Below, piece by piece: positions 36,509-46,226 of a DNA stretch of 64,000 bases. The position numbers were made by a program, and so were the translations under genes. Positions within the stretch are counted from its first letter, which is position 1, and each line of letters opens with the position of its first letter. The stretch lies in assembly GCA_018261755.1 (NCBI GenBank), contig JAGTRJ010000002.1, forward strand, positions 56,507 through 120,506, written 5' to 3'. A model generated the notes under the pieces. It ran no database searches, was not told the origin of the DNA, and saw only the letters and a program-made list of their open reading frames with translations. This stretch comes from Burkholderiaceae bacterium (GTDB lineage Bacteria > Pseudomonadota > Gammaproteobacteria > Burkholderiales > Burkholderiaceae_D).

Positions 36509-37510
36509 TTGAAACCCAAATCCGCCAAGCAGACACTGCAATTCCTCCCGCAGCCGCTCGACAACACCCGGCTGGCGCACCTGTGCGGGCCGCTGGATGA
36601 AAACCTGCGCCAGATTTCGGCCGCGCTGGACGTGACCATCACACGGCGCGCAGACAAATTCCACGTCAGCGGCGAGGCGGCATTGCGCGCGATCGATGTG
36701 CTGGACGAATTTTATGCGCTGGCCGACAAGCCGATTTCGGTGGACGACATCCAGCTCGCGCTGGTCGAGCAGCGCGCGGTCGATGCGAATCTCGCCGCCG
36801 GCATGCCAGCCAGCGACCTGGTCGAATCCGAACTCACCAGCCCGGTGCTGAAAACCCGCCGCAGTGATTTGCGCGGCCGCACGCCGCGCCAGACCGCTTA
36901 CCTCAAAGCGATACTGGAACACGACATCACCTTCGGCGTCGGCCCGGCCGGCACCGGCAAGACCTACCTCGCGGTCGCGTGCGCGGTCGATGCGCTCGAA
37001 CGTGACGCGGTGCAGCGCATCGTGCTCACGCGCCCGGCGGTCGAAGCGGGCGAACGGCTCGGCTTTTTGCCCGGCGATCTGGCGCAGAAGGTCGATCCAT
37101 ATCTGCGCCCGCTGTACGACGCGCTGTACGACTTGCTCGGCTTCGAAAAGACGCAAAAAATGTTCGAGAAGCAGGCGATCGAAATCGCGCCGCTGGCCTA
37201 CATGCGCGGCCGCACGCTGAACCATGCGTTCGTGATTCTGGACGAGGCGCAAAACACCACGCCGGAGCAGATGAAGATGTTTCTGACCCGCATCGGCTTC
37301 GGCAGCAAGGCGGTGGTGACCGGCGACGTGACGCAGATCGACTTGCAGCGCGGCCAGAAAAGCGGCCTGATCGATGCCGTCAAGGTGCTGCAGGACGTGC
37401 GCGGCATTGCATTCTCACAATTCACCAGCGCCGACGTGGTGCGCCATCCGCTGGTGGCGCGCATTGTCGATGCATACGAAGCGGCGGAAAAACATGGCAA
37501 CAAATCATAA
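36509..37510 (+). CDS. phoH: PhoH-family P-loop ATPase
   Basis: A 333-residue cytoplasmic ATPase of the PhoH (YbeZ) family. Walker A is GPAGTGKTYLAV, Walker B VILDEAQNTTPEQMKM, followed by TRIGFGSKAVVTGDVTQIDL as in superfamily 1-like helicases. The N-terminal 100 residues resemble a KH-like domain. In E. coli YbeZ works with the RNase YbeY, whose gene overlaps it here by 17 bases. The start appears to be TTG at 36509 (encoding MKPKSAKQTLQF); no in-frame ATG gives a full-length family member. Confidence 0.93.
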   Translation: MKPKSAKQTLQFLPQPLDNTRLAHLCGPLDENLRQISAALDVTITRRADKFHVSGEAALRAIDVLDEFYALADKPISVDDIQLALVEQRAVDANLAAGMPASDLVESELTSPVLKTRRSDLRGRTPRQTAYLKAILEHDITFGVGPAGTGKTYLAVACAVDALERDAVQRIVLTRPAVEAGERLGFLPGDLAQKVDPYLRPLYDALYDLLGFEKTQKMFEKQAIEIAPLAYMRGRTLNHAFVILDEAQNTTPEQMKMFLTRIGFGSKAVVTGDVTQIDLQRGQKSGLIDAVKVLQDVRGIAFSQFTSADVVRHPLVARIVDAYEAAEKHGNKS

Positions 37511-37940
37511 GCTCTCGCTGTCGGTGCAGTATGCGGATGAACGGCTGAAGGACGTTCTGCCGCGACCGCTGCTACGGCGCTGGGTGCAGGCGGCGCTCCT
37601 GGCGCCAGCGCAACTGACGCTGCGCTTCGTCAACGCGGAGGAAGGACGCGAACTGAACCGCGATTACCGCGGCAAGGATTACGCCACCAATGTGCTGACC
37701 TTCCCGTACGACAATGAACTGGTGATCGCCGACATCATCCTGTGCAGCGACGTGCTGCTGGCCGAAGCGGCCGAACAGGACAAGACGCTTGAAGCGCACG
37801 CGGCGCACCTGATCGTGCATGGCGTGCTGCACGCGCAAGGCTACGAGCACGAAACCGACGAAGAAGCGGACGAGATGGAAGCGCTGGAAACGGAAATTCT
37901 GGCCCGGCTCGGCTTCGACAATCCTTACGCAGAAAAATAG
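37494..37940 (+). CDS. ybeY: Endoribonuclease YbeY
   Basis: Single-strand endoribonuclease involved in 16S rRNA 3' maturation and ribosome quality control. The 148-residue protein has the zinc site HLIVHGVLHAQGYEHETDEE (HGxLHxxGxxH) and the upstream ATNVLTFPY motif. The ATG at 37494 overlaps the end of phoH, implying coupled translation of two proteins that act together in E. coli. Two hairpins and a 208-base gap precede corC. Confidence 0.95.
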   Translation: MATNHKLSLSVQYADERLKDVLPRPLLRRWVQAALLAPAQLTLRFVNAEEGRELNRDYRGKDYATNVLTFPYDNELVIADIILCSDVLLAEAAEQDKTLEAHAAHLIVHGVLHAQGYEHETDEEADEMEALETEILARLGFDNPYAEK

Positions 37941-37973
37941 GCCAGCGACAGCGGCTGACGAGCCTAAAAAATA

Positions 37974-38019
37974 CTGGCGACAGTTTGCTGTCAATCGCCA
38001 GAGTGCCGGACGAACCGGC
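37974..38019. other. Two adjacent hairpins between ybeY and corC
   Basis: The first (37974-38001) pairs CTGGCGA and GACAG with CTGTC and TCGCCAG, with a two-base bulge. The second (38004-38019) is TGCCG-gacgaa-CCGGCA. There is an A-run just left of the first and no T-run to the right, so neither is a standard rightward terminator. They may be RNA-processing sites within the operon. Confidence 0.5.
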
Positions 38020-38148
38020 ATTCTGGGACACATACCCTGCCCCAAACGGTATTTGGCGGCCAGGATTGATGCGAATCAGTCGCAAATCCGCCGTTTAAGT
38101 TGCCTTTTCGTGTATGCTATAAGGCCTCACCACTCCGGGTTATCGCCC

Positions 38149-38939
38149 ATGCCTGACCACCCTAGTGAAGCCAAGCCTTCGCTGCTCGAACGGCTGTCCG
38201 CGCTGATTTCGCCTGAACCGGAAAACCGGGCCGAACTGCTGGAAATTCTGCAGGAAGCGCATGAACGCAACCTGATCGACGCCGATTCGCTGTCAATGAT
38301 CGAAGGCGTGTTCCAGGTGTCCGACCTGTGCGCGCGCGACGTGATGGTGCCGCGGGCGCAAATGTCGGTCATCGACATCAACAAGCCGTTCGATGAATGG
38401 ATGCCGGAAGCAGTCGAAGCCGAGCACTCGCGCTATCCCGTGATTGAAGGCGACCGCGACAAGGTGATCGGCATCCTGCTGGCGAAAGACCTGCTGCATC
38501 TGCATGTGGATGAAACCTTCGACGTGCGCGACATGCTGCGCCCGGCGGTGTTCATCCCCGAATCCAAAAGACTGAACGTGCTGCTGCGCGATTTCCGCAG
38601 ATCGTCGGCGACATCGAGGATGAATACGATTTCGATGAAGCCGAGGACAACATCCTGTCGGTACGGCCCGGCAATTTCGGCCCGCGCTGGCGCGTGCGTG
38701 CGCTGACCGAGCTGGAACAGTTCAATCAGACGCTGGGCGTTGAACTGAAGGATGAGGATGTCGATACCATCGGCGGCCTGGTGGCGAACCATCTCGGACG
38801 CATGCCGCACAAGGGCGACAAGTTCGATATCGGCCAGTTGCGGTTCGAAGTGCAGCGCGCCGACGCACGCCAGATTCACGTGCTGCTGGTCGAAAAAACA
38901 CTGCCGTCGGTAACCGAAACCGCCGCCGTCGAAACCTGA
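38149..38939 (+). pseudogene. corC: CorC/HlyC-type CBS protein, broken by an internal deletion
   Basis: A CBS-pair protein of the CorC/YbeX family, linked to magnesium/cobalt efflux and ribosome function. Frame 1 (from 38149) encodes an intact N-terminus and most of the CBS pair, through VFIPESKRLNVLLRDFR. The family then continues with a conserved stretch (VVDE-GG ... TIEDV) that is missing here. From 38598 the sequence resumes in another frame with QIVGDIEDEYDFDEAEDN and a complete CorC_HlyC domain to the stop at 38939. About 80 nt (a number not divisible by 3) are absent at 38596-38600. As written the protein would be truncated after DFR plus a nonsense tail ending at 38706. Real pseudogene or sequence error: see findings. 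Confidence 0.9.
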
Positions 38940-38955
38940 TTCCTGCCGAGAAATC

Positions 38956-40503
38956 GTGAACTCCCGCCGTCACGTCCTGCCCGCCCTGCTGCTGTCGGCA
39001 GTGGCTGGCGCTGCCACCGTGCTGGCCTTCGCGCCCTGGGGCTGGTGGCCAATCCAGATTCTTGCCCTGGCGCTCGTGTTTCACATGGTGCTGCGCGCGC
39101 AGTCAATCCGCAAGAGCGCGCTCATCGGCTGGGCTTACGGCTTCGGCTGCGCGATCTGCGGACTTTACTGGCTGTTCGTCAGCATGCACCGCTACGGCGG
39201 CATGGCCGCATGGCTAGCCGCGCTGGCAGTGCTGCTGTTTGCACTCGGACTGGGCGCCTTCGCTGCGATTGCGCTCAGCCTGGGAGCATGGCTGCGGCAA
39301 CGGCTGTCGTCGCCAGCCGTCATCGGCGCGCTGCTGATTTTTCCGGCCTGCTGGACGCTGGGCGAATGGCTGCGTGGCTGGCTGTTCAGCGGCTTTCCGT
39401 GGCTCGTATCCGGCTATGCGCACACCAGCAGCCCGCTGGCGGGTTTCGCGCCGGTAGGCGGCGTCTATGGCATCGGCTGGCTGTGCGCGATCGCCGCCGG
39501 CTGCATCGCCTTCCTGCCATTCCGCCAGACGCGCGGCCGGATTCTGGCGCTGTTGCTAGCCTGCGCGCTGTTCGTCGCCGGCTTTTTCCTGCAGCAGGTG
39601 CACTGGACCGAACCGCACGGCCAGCCGATCGCCGTGCGGCTGCTGCAGACTAACGTGCCGCAGGAAATGAAGTTTGAACGCAAGCAGATCGACGCGATGC
39701 TGGCGCTGAACCACGCGATGCTGACCGAGGCACCGGCCGATTTGATCGCCACGCCGGAAACCGCCATCCCGGTGATGCCGCAACGGCTGCCGCCTAACTA
39801 CCTGGCCAAGCTGACCGAGTTTTCGCGCAAGACCGGCAGCCACCTGCTGCTCGGCATCCCGCTGTACGACGACCGTGACGATTACACCAACAGCATGATC
39901 GGCTTCGCCCCCGGGCGAAAAGAGGCCTACCGCTACGACAAGCATCATCTGGTGCCGTTCGGCGAATTCGTACCGCCTGGCTTCCGCTGGTTCGTCAACC
40001 TGATGCACATCCCGCTGGGCGATTTTTCACGCGGCCCGCTGGTGCAGCCGGCATTCGCGGTCAAGGATCAGCGGGTGCTGCCGAACATCTGCTACGAAGA
40101 CCTGTTCGGCGAGGAAATCGCCGAGCAAATTGCCGCCACCCATTACGCTGGCCAACCGCAGCCGACCGTATTGCTAAACACGTCCAACATCGCCTGGTTC
40201 GGCGACACGATCGCGCTGCCGCAGCATTTGCAGATTTCGCAGATGCGCGCCATCGAAACCGGCCGCCCGATGCTGCGCTCGACCAACACCGGCATGACGG
40301 CCGTGATCGCACCGGACGGCAGCGTCAGCGCAAAACTGCCGGCCTACGCACGCGGCACGCTGGCGGCGCAAGTGCAGGGCTACACCGGCGCAACGCCGTA
40401 CATCCTGTATGGCAACGCAATCGTCATTTCGCTGACGATGCTGTCGCTGCTGCTGGCGTGGTGGCTGGCAAGGCGGGCGCGCCGGCGCAGTATCTGGCGC
40501 TAA
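38956..40503 (+). CDS. lnt: Apolipoprotein N-acyltransferase
   Basis: Inner-membrane enzyme that adds the third acyl chain to lipoproteins. The 515-residue protein has about seven helices at the N-terminus, a nitrilase-like periplasmic domain with catalytic Glu in LIATPETAIPV, Lys in RYDKHHLVPFGEFVPP and Cys in PNICYEDLFGEE, and a final helix before a basic tail. The start is GTG at 38956 (MNSRRHVLPALLL). It follows corC by 16 bases and ends the miaB-lnt run. Its substrates would include the NodT, DUF4810 and DUF799 lipoproteins encoded here. Confidence 0.96.
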   Translation: MNSRRHVLPALLLSAVAGAATVLAFAPWGWWPIQILALALVFHMVLRAQSIRKSALIGWAYGFGCAICGLYWLFVSMHRYGGMAAWLAALAVLLFALGLGAFAAIALSLGAWLRQRLSSPAVIGALLIFPACWTLGEWLRGWLFSGFPWLVSGYAHTSSPLAGFAPVGGVYGIGWLCAIAAGCIAFLPFRQTRGRILALLLACALFVAGFFLQQVHWTEPHGQPIAVRLLQTNVPQEMKFERKQIDAMLALNHAMLTEAPADLIATPETAIPVMPQRLPPNYLAKLTEFSRKTGSHLLLGIPLYDDRDDYTNSMIGFAPGRKEAYRYDKHHLVPFGEFVPPGFRWFVNLMHIPLGDFSRGPLVQPAFAVKDQRVLPNICYEDLFGEEIAEQIAATHYAGQPQPTVLLNTSNIAWFGDTIALPQHLQISQMRAIETGRPMLRSTNTGMTAVIAPDGSVSAKLPAYARGTLAAQVQGYTGATPYILYGNAIVISLTMLSLLLAWWLARRARRRSIWR

Positions 40504-40565
40504 GGAAACGTCCGGGCGCGGAAGCAGATGCGCTACAATCCTGTCTTCACCGCTGAAGAACCACC

Positions 40566-41402
40566 ATGGAAGCGCAATACCTCGCCCTGCTGCAAGACAT
40601 CCTCGATAACGGCGTCGAAAAAGGCGACCGCACCGGCACCGGCACGCTGTCGGTGTTCGGCCGCATGTACCGCCACGACCTGAGCACCGGCTTTCCGCTG
40701 CTGACGACCAAGAAGCTGCACGTGCGCTCGATTTTCCATGAGCTGCTGTGGTTCCTGCAGGGCGGCACCAACATCCGCTACCTGAACGACAACGGTGTCT
40801 CGATCTGGGACGAATGGGCCACACCCGAAGGCGAACTCGGGCCGGTGTACGGCGCGCAGTGGCGTGCATGGAAAGGCGAACACGGCGAAACCATCGATCA
40901 GGTGGCGGAAGTGATCAAAAGCATCCGCGCCAATCCGAACAGCCGCCGTCACATCATCAACGCCTGGAACGTGGCGGTGCTGCCGGACGAGCGCAAATCG
41001 CCGGTGCAGAATGCACTGGAAGGCCGGATGGCGCTGCCGCCGTGCCACGTGATGTACCAGTTCTGGGTCGCGAACGGCAAGCTGAGCTGCATGCTGACGC
41101 AGCGTTCCGGCGATGTCTTTCTCGGCATCCCGTTCAACGGCGCCTCGGTGGCGCTGCTGACGCACATGGTGGCGCAGCAATGCGGGCTGGAGCCGGGCGA
41201 GATCGTGCATTCGATCGGCGATCTGCACCTGTACCTGAACCACGTCGAACAGGCGAAGCGGCAACTGGCGCGCGAACCGAGGCCGCTGCCGCAGCTGGTG
41301 ATCAAGCGCCAGCCGGATTCGATTTTCGACTACCGCTACGATGACTTCGAGATCGCCGAATACGACCCGCACCCGGCGATTGCGGCACCGATTGCCGTGT
41401 GA
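40566..41402 (+). CDS. thyA: Thymidylate synthase
   Basis: Makes dTMP from dUMP with methylene-tetrahydrofolate. The 278-residue protein has [23 protein letters not shown], the Arg motif [11 protein letters not shown], the catalytic cysteine in [23 protein letters not shown] and [10 protein letters not shown] 13- to 14-residue insertion ([14 protein letters not shown]) before the catalytic motif makes it longer than the 264-residue E. coli enzyme. A copy of the interspersed repeat follows 8 bases after the stop. Confidence 0.97.
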   Translation: MEAQYLALLQDILDNGVEKGDRTGTGTLSVFGRMYRHDLSTGFPLLTTKKLHVRSIFHELLWFLQGGTNIRYLNDNGVSIWDEWATPEGELGPVYGAQWRAWKGEHGETIDQVAEVIKSIRANPNSRRHIINAWNVAVLPDERKSPVQNALEGRMALPPCHVMYQFWVANGKLSCMLTQRSGDVFLGIPFNGASVALLTHMVAQQCGLEPGEIVHSIGDLHLYLNHVEQAKRQLAREPRPLPQLVIKRQPDSIFDYRYDDFEIAEYDPHPAIAAPIAV

Positions 41403-41410
41403 GCAAAACC

Positions 41411-41533
41411 GGGGGTATATAGCAAAAACCATATGCCGGGCCACGTTTTTGCTGGCTGTTTTTAAATACTGGCTGGAGTATATTTTTCAGGCTTATTGAC
41501 CGAAAAGTCATTTTGGTCAGTTATTTTGGCGCC
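41411..41533 (+). repeat. Interspersed ~120-bp repeat, copy C
   Basis: Reads gggggtatatagc ... ccgggccacg ... gctggctgttttt, then ATACT-ggctgg-AGTAT (41466-41481) with a T-run, then TTGACC ... GGTCA (41496-41519), and ends ttattttggcgcc. This is the best-kept copy with B. It lies between thyA and recQ, both rightward. Its first hairpin plus T-run could act as a terminator for thyA. Confidence 0.9.
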
Positions 41534-41716
41534 AAAATGCTGCCAACGGCCTGAAAATCCTGTTTTTCCCAGGGGTATGCAACAAAATCATTCGTTTTCG
41601 CCAGACAAAACAGGGGGCTTAAAAAAATACCCCCATCAGTATGCACAACTCACCCCTGCCCGCATCCCGCTGAGCGCCGCCAGCCGCCTAACAAATCCCT
41701 GCATTCCGTCCGACTC
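41534..41716. other. Remainder of the thyA-recQ gap with a possible degenerate repeat
   Basis: The stretch 41572-41644 begins ggggtatgcaacaaaatcat and ends aaaaaaatacccccatcagtatgc, loosely echoing the start and first hairpin of the repeat just upstream. It may be a decayed second copy in the same orientation. No gene is supported. Confidence 0.35.
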
Positions 41717-43537
41717 ATGACCTCTCCCCTTCAGCGCGCACAACACCTGCTGCAAACCGTTTTCGGCTACCCCGCCTTCCGTGGCCGGCAGGCCGAGATC
41801 GTGACGCAGGTGGCGGGCGGCGGCGACGCGCTGGTGCTGATGCCGACCGGCGGCGGCAAATCGCTGTGCTACCAGATTCCGGCCATGCTGCGCGACGGCG
41901 TCGGCGTGGTGATCTCGCCGCTGATTGCGCTGATGCAGGATCAGGTCGATGCGCTGGCGCAGGCCGGCGTGCGCGCCGCGTTCCTGAATTCGAGCCAGTC
42001 GTGGGACGAGGCGAATGCGGTCGAGCGCGCACTGCGCCGGGGCGAGCTGGATCTGGTCTACATCGCGCCCGAGCGGTTGGCCACACCGCGCTGCCTGGAA
42101 CTGCTGCAGGCATCGAAAATCGCGCTGTTCGCCATCGACGAGGCGCACTGCGTATCGCAATGGGGGCACGATTTCCGGCCGGAATACATCCGGCTGTCGC
42201 TGCTGCACGAGCGTTTCCCCGACGTGCCGCGAATCGCGCTGACCGCGACCGCCGACCCGCAAACGCGGGCCGAGATCGTGCATCAATTGCAACTGGACGA
42301 CGCGCGCCAGTTCGTCGATTCGTTCGACCGGCCAAACATCGGCTACCGCATCGTGGAAAAGAACAATGCGCGCCAGCAGTTGCTGGATTTCATCAATATC
42401 GAACACAGCGGCGACGCCGGCATCGTCTATTGCCTGTCGCGCAAACGGGTGGAGGAAACGGCCGAATTCCTGAACGCGCACGGCATAGCCGCGCTGCCGT
42501 ACCACGCCGGCATGGCGCACGAGCAGCGCGCCGCGCATCAGGCGCGCTTCCTGCGCGAGGACGGGCTGGTGATGGTCGCCACGGTCGCGTTCGGCATGGG
42601 GATCGACAAGCCGGACGTGCGCTTCGTCGCCCATCTGGATCTGCCACGCAGCATCGAAGCCTATTATCAGGAAACCGGCCGCGCCGGGCGCGACGGCGAA
42701 CCGGCCGATGCGTGGATGACTTACGGCCTGCAGGACGTGGTGCAGCAGCGGCGGATGATCGACGAATCGGAAGCCGACGAGACGTTCAAGCGCGTGCAGC
42801 GCGACAAGCTGAACGCGATGCTGGCGCTGTGCGAAACGGTCGGCTGCCGCCGGGTACAGTTGCTGGATTATTTCGGCCAGCCTTCCGCGCCTTGCGGCAA
42901 TTGCGACACCTGCCGCGAAGCGCCGCGCTCGTTCGATGGCACGGTGGCGGTGCAAAAGCTGCTGTCGGCCATTTACCGCACCGGCCAGCATTTCGGCGCC
43001 GCGCATGTGATCGACGTCTTGCGCGGGCTGGAAAACGACAAGGTGCGCCAGTGGCAGCACGATCTGCTCTCGACCTTCGGCATCGGCGCCGACCGCAGCG
43101 CGGCCGAATGGCGCGCGATCCTGCGCCAGACGCTGGCGCTCGGGCTGGCCGAAGTCGACTACGATGCGTTTCAGGCGCTGAAACTGACCGAAAACGCGCG
43201 CGCGGTGCTGCGCGGCGAACAGACGGTGCAACTGCGCGAATTCCGCAAGCCGTTCAAGCAGAAATCCGCCAGCAAATCCGCGTTCGCGGAAAGCTCGCTC
43301 GACCGCGGCGAGCAGGCGCTGTTCGAGCGGCTGCGCTGGTGGCGGCTGGAAACGGCACGTGCGCGCAACTTGCCGGCCTACGTGATCCTGCAGGATGCCA
43401 CCCTGCGCGACATCGCCCGCGCCAAACCCGCCAGCATCGAACAACTGGGCGCAATTGCCGGCATCGGCAGCAAGCGGCTGGAAAGCTGGGGCGAGGAAAT
43501 CGTCGCGCTGCTAGCAGTAGCTCCTGGCACTGACTAA
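41717..43537 (+). CDS. recQ: ATP-dependent DNA helicase RecQ
   Basis: A 3'-5' DNA helicase used in recombination and replication repair. The 606-residue protein has Walker [34 protein letters not shown] (motif II and aromatic loop), [41 protein letters not shown] and [12 protein letters not shown]. The RecQ zinc site is CETVGC ... CGNCDTC, followed by the winged helix and an HRDC domain (about 525-600). Full length and no odd features. It is preceded by the repeat-containing gap. Confidence 0.97.
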   Translation: MTSPLQRAQHLLQTVFGYPAFRGRQAEIVTQVAGGGDALVLMPTGGGKSLCYQIPAMLRDGVGVVISPLIALMQDQVDALAQAGVRAAFLNSSQSWDEANAVERALRRGELDLVYIAPERLATPRCLELLQASKIALFAIDEAHCVSQWGHDFRPEYIRLSLLHERFPDVPRIALTATADPQTRAEIVHQLQLDDARQFVDSFDRPNIGYRIVEKNNARQQLLDFINIEHSGDAGIVYCLSRKRVEETAEFLNAHGIAALPYHAGMAHEQRAAHQARFLREDGLVMVATVAFGMGIDKPDVRFVAHLDLPRSIEAYYQETGRAGRDGEPADAWMTYGLQDVVQQRRMIDESEADETFKRVQRDKLNAMLALCETVGCRRVQLLDYFGQPSAPCGNCDTCREAPRSFDGTVAVQKLLSAIYRTGQHFGAAHVIDVLRGLENDKVRQWQHDLLSTFGIGADRSAAEWRAILRQTLALGLAEVDYDAFQALKLTENARAVLRGEQTVQLREFRKPFKQKSASKSAFAESSLDRGEQALFERLRWWRLETARARNLPAYVILQDATLRDIARAKPASIEQLGAIAGIGSKRLESWGEEIVALLAVAPGTD

Positions 43538-43631
43538 GCCGCCTGCGCCACACACGTGAGCATTGGCTGACGAAGCAGAAAGGTTTAGACTGGCTTTTTG
43601 CTCAGCGCTCGCCACCGGCGAGCCTCACATC

Positions 43632-44318
43632 ATGAAAGCAATTGTGACCGGCGGCAGCCGAGGCATCGGACTCGAAATTTCAAACATGCTGGCAGCGAAA
43701 GGGTTCGACGTGCATGTGCTGTCGCGCACGCGCATTGAATCACCGCCTGCCAGAACGGTATCCTGGATCGCCGACATCGCCGATTACGAACAATCGCTCG
43801 AAGTGCTTGAGCAAATCGGCCCGGTGGATGTGCTGATCAACAACGCCGGCCAGATGAATACCAAGAGCGCGCGCGATTACCGGCTGGAGGAAATCCACCA
43901 CTCGCTCAACCTTAACCTGATCAACGCCGTGCGCCTCAGCATCCATCTGGCCACACAAATGGCGGACAACGGCGGCGGGCGCATCGTTAGCCTCGGTTCG
44001 ATCGCCGGACAGATCGGGCATCCCGATATCTGGTACGGCATATCGAAAGCCGGGCTTGCCAACGCGATGCGCTCGCTCGCCAGAAGCTTCGGCGCGCAAG
44101 GCGTCATCGCCAATACCGTCGCCCCGGGCCCGGTCGAAACCGAGATGATGAAAAATGCGCCGGAAGAGCGAAAAGCCCGCCTGAAGGCGGTCACTATCAA
44201 CCAGCGTTTCTGCACGGCCGAAGAAGTCGCGCGCACGGTGTGCTGGCTGGCAACCGACGCTCCCGCCTACATCAATGGCGAAGTGTTCGACATGAACAAC
44301 GGCGCCAATTATCGTTAA
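43632..44318 (+). CDS. Short-chain dehydrogenase/reductase (FabG-like)
   Basis: A 228-residue NAD(P)-dependent SDR: TGGSRGIGLEIS (cofactor site), INNAGQMN (NNAG), GGRIVSLGSIAGQIG (catalytic Ser) and WYGISKAGLAN (YxxxK). The C-terminus FDMNNGANYR is FabG-like. The substrate is unknown. The ATG at 43632 matches the family. A stem-loop GCTCGCC-acc-GGCGAGC (43607-43623) lies just upstream, where the ribosome-binding site would be, and no clear site is seen, so translation might be structure-controlled. A hairpin with 7-base arms (44319-44343) follows the stop without a T-run. Confidence 0.9.
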   Translation: MKAIVTGGSRGIGLEISNMLAAKGFDVHVLSRTRIESPPARTVSWIADIADYEQSLEVLEQIGPVDVLINNAGQMNTKSARDYRLEEIHHSLNLNLINAVRLSIHLATQMADNGGGRIVSLGSIAGQIGHPDIWYGISKAGLANAMRSLARSFGAQGVIANTVAPGPVETEMMKNAPEERKARLKAVTINQRFCTAEEVARTVCWLATDAPAYINGEVFDMNNGANYR

Positions 44319-44506
44319 CGCAAGACCGCAAAACGCTCTTGCGCCAGCCCCGTCTGCGCCACCAGCAAAGGAAGAATGCTATCTGCTGATGCGCTGAATG
44401 CACTTCAGCCCGCTAGACACTTGCTGCTTGCCTTATATCAAAACCCGGTGCTTGCCGGCTGTTATCGTCCGCAGGGAACCCATTCCCTTTTTATGCGAGG
44501 ACAAGC

Positions 44507-45118
44507 ATGAAAGCCCTGATTGTTTATTACAGCATGTACGGACACATCTACCGGATGGCTGAAGCGGTAGCCGCCGGCGTGCGCGAAATTCCCGGCTGCG
44601 AAGCGGTTGTAAAACGCGTTCCCGAAACCCTGTCGGCCCACATTCTCGGCAAGATGGGCGCGCTCGAGGCGCAAAAAAGCATGGAACATGTGCCGCTGGT
44701 GTCGGTCGAGGATCTGGCCGGCGCCGACGCCATCCTGTTCGGCACGCCCACGCGCTTCGGCAACATGTGCGGCCAGATGCGCCAGTTTCTGGATGCGACC
44801 GGCGGGCTGTGGGCAGCAGGCAAGCTGATCGGCAAGGTGGGCAGCGTGTTCACCAGTTCCGCCACCCAGCATGGCGGACAGGAATCGACCATCCTAAGCT
44901 TTCACACCACCCTGCTGCATCACGGCATGGTCATTGTCGGCCTGCCCTATTCCTTTGCCGGACAGATGGGCGTGACGGAAATTACTGGCGGCTCCCCTTA
45001 CGGCGCATCGACCATCGTCGGCGGACAAGGCGAGCGCATGCCGAGCGAAAACGAACTGGCGGCCGCGCGCTTCCAGGGCGCTCATGTCGCCCGCATCGCG
45101 CAAAAGCTGGCCGGCTAG
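44507..45118 (+). CDS. wrbA: NAD(P)H:quinone oxidoreductase, WrbA type
   Basis: Flavodoxin-like FMN enzyme that reduces quinones by two electrons and so avoids semiquinones. The 203-residue protein has [19 protein letters not shown] (FMN phosphate loop), [19 protein letters not shown] and [15 protein letters not shown], all typical of WrbA, ending in [19 protein letters not shown]. The ATG at 44507 follows a gcgagg ribosome-binding site. It begins a group with a LysR regulator, azoR and a pirin gene that all point to quinone or electrophile stress. Confidence 0.95.
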   Translation: MKALIVYYSMYGHIYRMAEAVAAGVREIPGCEAVVKRVPETLSAHILGKMGALEAQKSMEHVPLVSVEDLAGADAILFGTPTRFGNMCGQMRQFLDATGGLWAAGKLIGKVGSVFTSSATQHGGQESTILSFHTTLLHHGMVIVGLPYSFAGQMGVTEITGGSPYGASTIVGGQGERMPSENELAAARFQGAHVARIAQKLAG

Positions 45119-45189
45119 AACCGCCAGCGCCATGCAGCGCAGCGGAACAAGCGCCGCGCGGCTGGCGCCGGAAATGCCGCCGCCAACGG

Positions 45190-46092
45190 CTAAGGCTCGT
45201 TCGCCAACTCCGACATCAGCATCTCGATGAAGGCCGAGGTTCTGGTCGGCAGCAAACGCCTGCCGGGCGTGACGCACCAGATTGTCACCGTCGGCAATTC
45301 CCATTCGGGCAATACCCGTCGCAGGTAGCCCTGTGCCACCGCTTTGTCGGCAAACCGATCCGCCAGGCCGACGATGCCCATGCCGTGCACCGCCAGATCG
45401 CGCTGCAAGCCAAGCGAATTGGATGACAGTGGCCCGACCGGCATGCCTTCCCACTGGCCGGAAGCGGATGAAAGACGCCACGGCATCGCTTCGCCGCCGC
45501 TGCTAACCAGCCGCAAGCAGACATGCTGCAGCAGTTCCGCCGGCGTTTGCGGTTCGCCGTAGCGTTTCAGGTAGGCCGGGCTGGCATACAGATGAATCCG
45601 CAGATCGCACAATTTCCTCGCCACCAGCGTGCTGTCGTCCGGCAGACTGCTGGCCACCCTGAGCGCAAGATCAAACCGTTCAGCCACCAGATCGACCCGC
45701 CGTGGCGACAAATCCAGCTCGACCCGCACTTCGGGGCAAGCGGTGGCAAACCGCAGCAGCAAGGCGGTCAATTCCAGATCGGCAAAATCCGGCGGCATCG
45801 ACACCCGCAACAGACCACGCGGCCGCTGCTGCCGGTGCAGCACCATCGCCTCGGCCGCCTCGGTTTCTTCCTGTAGCCGCCGGGCGTGATCGAGTATCCG
45901 CTCGCCGAATTCGGTGATCGTCAATTTGCGCGTGCTGCGCAACAGCAAACGCTCGCCCAGCCGCGTTTCTAGCTGCGTGATGCGGCGCGACAGCGTCGAT
46001 TTCGGCCAGCCGGTGGTTTCAGCCGCGCGCGAAAAACTGCCGGCATCGATCACGCTGGCAAACAGTATCAGGTCGTTGGCATCCAGGCTCAT
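45190..46092 (-). CDS. LysR-family transcriptional regulator
   Basis: A 300-residue LysR regulator with an N-terminal winged helix-turn-helix (LILFASVIDAGSFSRAAETTGWPKSTLSRRITQLETRLGERLL in parts) and a co-inducer-binding domain (VRVELDLSPRRVDLVAERFDLALR and following). The W-P-K-S-T-L-S-R-R-I pattern is that of the AaeR/DsdC-like or 'YafC-type' branch. It is divergent from azoR, with a palindrome (46101-46122) between them, so azoR, and perhaps wrbA on its other side, are likely targets. Confidence 0.93.
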   Translation of the reverse strand: MSLDANDLILFASVIDAGSFSRAAETTGWPKSTLSRRITQLETRLGERLLLRSTRKLTITEFGERILDHARRLQEETEAAEAMVLHRQQRPRGLLRVSMPPDFADLELTALLLRFATACPEVRVELDLSPRRVDLVAERFDLALRVASSLPDDSTLVARKLCDLRIHLYASPAYLKRYGEPQTPAELLQHVCLRLVSSGGEAMPWRLSSASGQWEGMPVGPLSSNSLGLQRDLAVHGMGIVGLADRFADKAVAQGYLRRVLPEWELPTVTIWCVTPGRRLLPTRTSAFIEMLMSELANEP

Positions 46093-46100
46093 TGTAAGGA

Positions 46101-46122
46101 ATTATTCCATTTTTGGAACAAT
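46101..46122. promoter_or_regulatory. Palindrome between lysR and azoR, candidate LysR operator
   Basis: TTCC-attttt-GGAA inside the longer near-palindrome ATTATTCC ... GGAACAAT, starting 9 bases upstream of the lysR start codon. It has the T-N11-A character of LysR boxes and a site here could serve both divergent genes. Inference from symmetry and position. Confidence 0.5.
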
Positions 46123-46226
46123 ATAACCCACTTGAACGTCTTCTGTTCTGATTCATCAATCAATATACTCAAATCATGGTCAGCACGATGACCGACACCG
46201 ATTCCAACCAACTGAAAGCATCCACC

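Noticed and set aside
36156..36512. A 118-codon frame across the miaB end and the miaB-phoH gap
   Set aside because: Its apparent sequence comes from the REP-like palindrome (translated RRWMPACAGMT), a known source of false proteins.
40533..41444. Long frame antisense to thyA starting MARHMVFAIYP
   Set aside because: It starts inside repeat copy C and is a complement shadow of a certain gene; the N-terminus is repeat-derived.
41636..43533. Frames of 550-600 codons overlapping recQ in another frame and antisense
   Set aside because: They are Arg/Ala/Gln-rich shadows typical of GC-rich genes, with no recognisable domain, while recQ fits its whole family.
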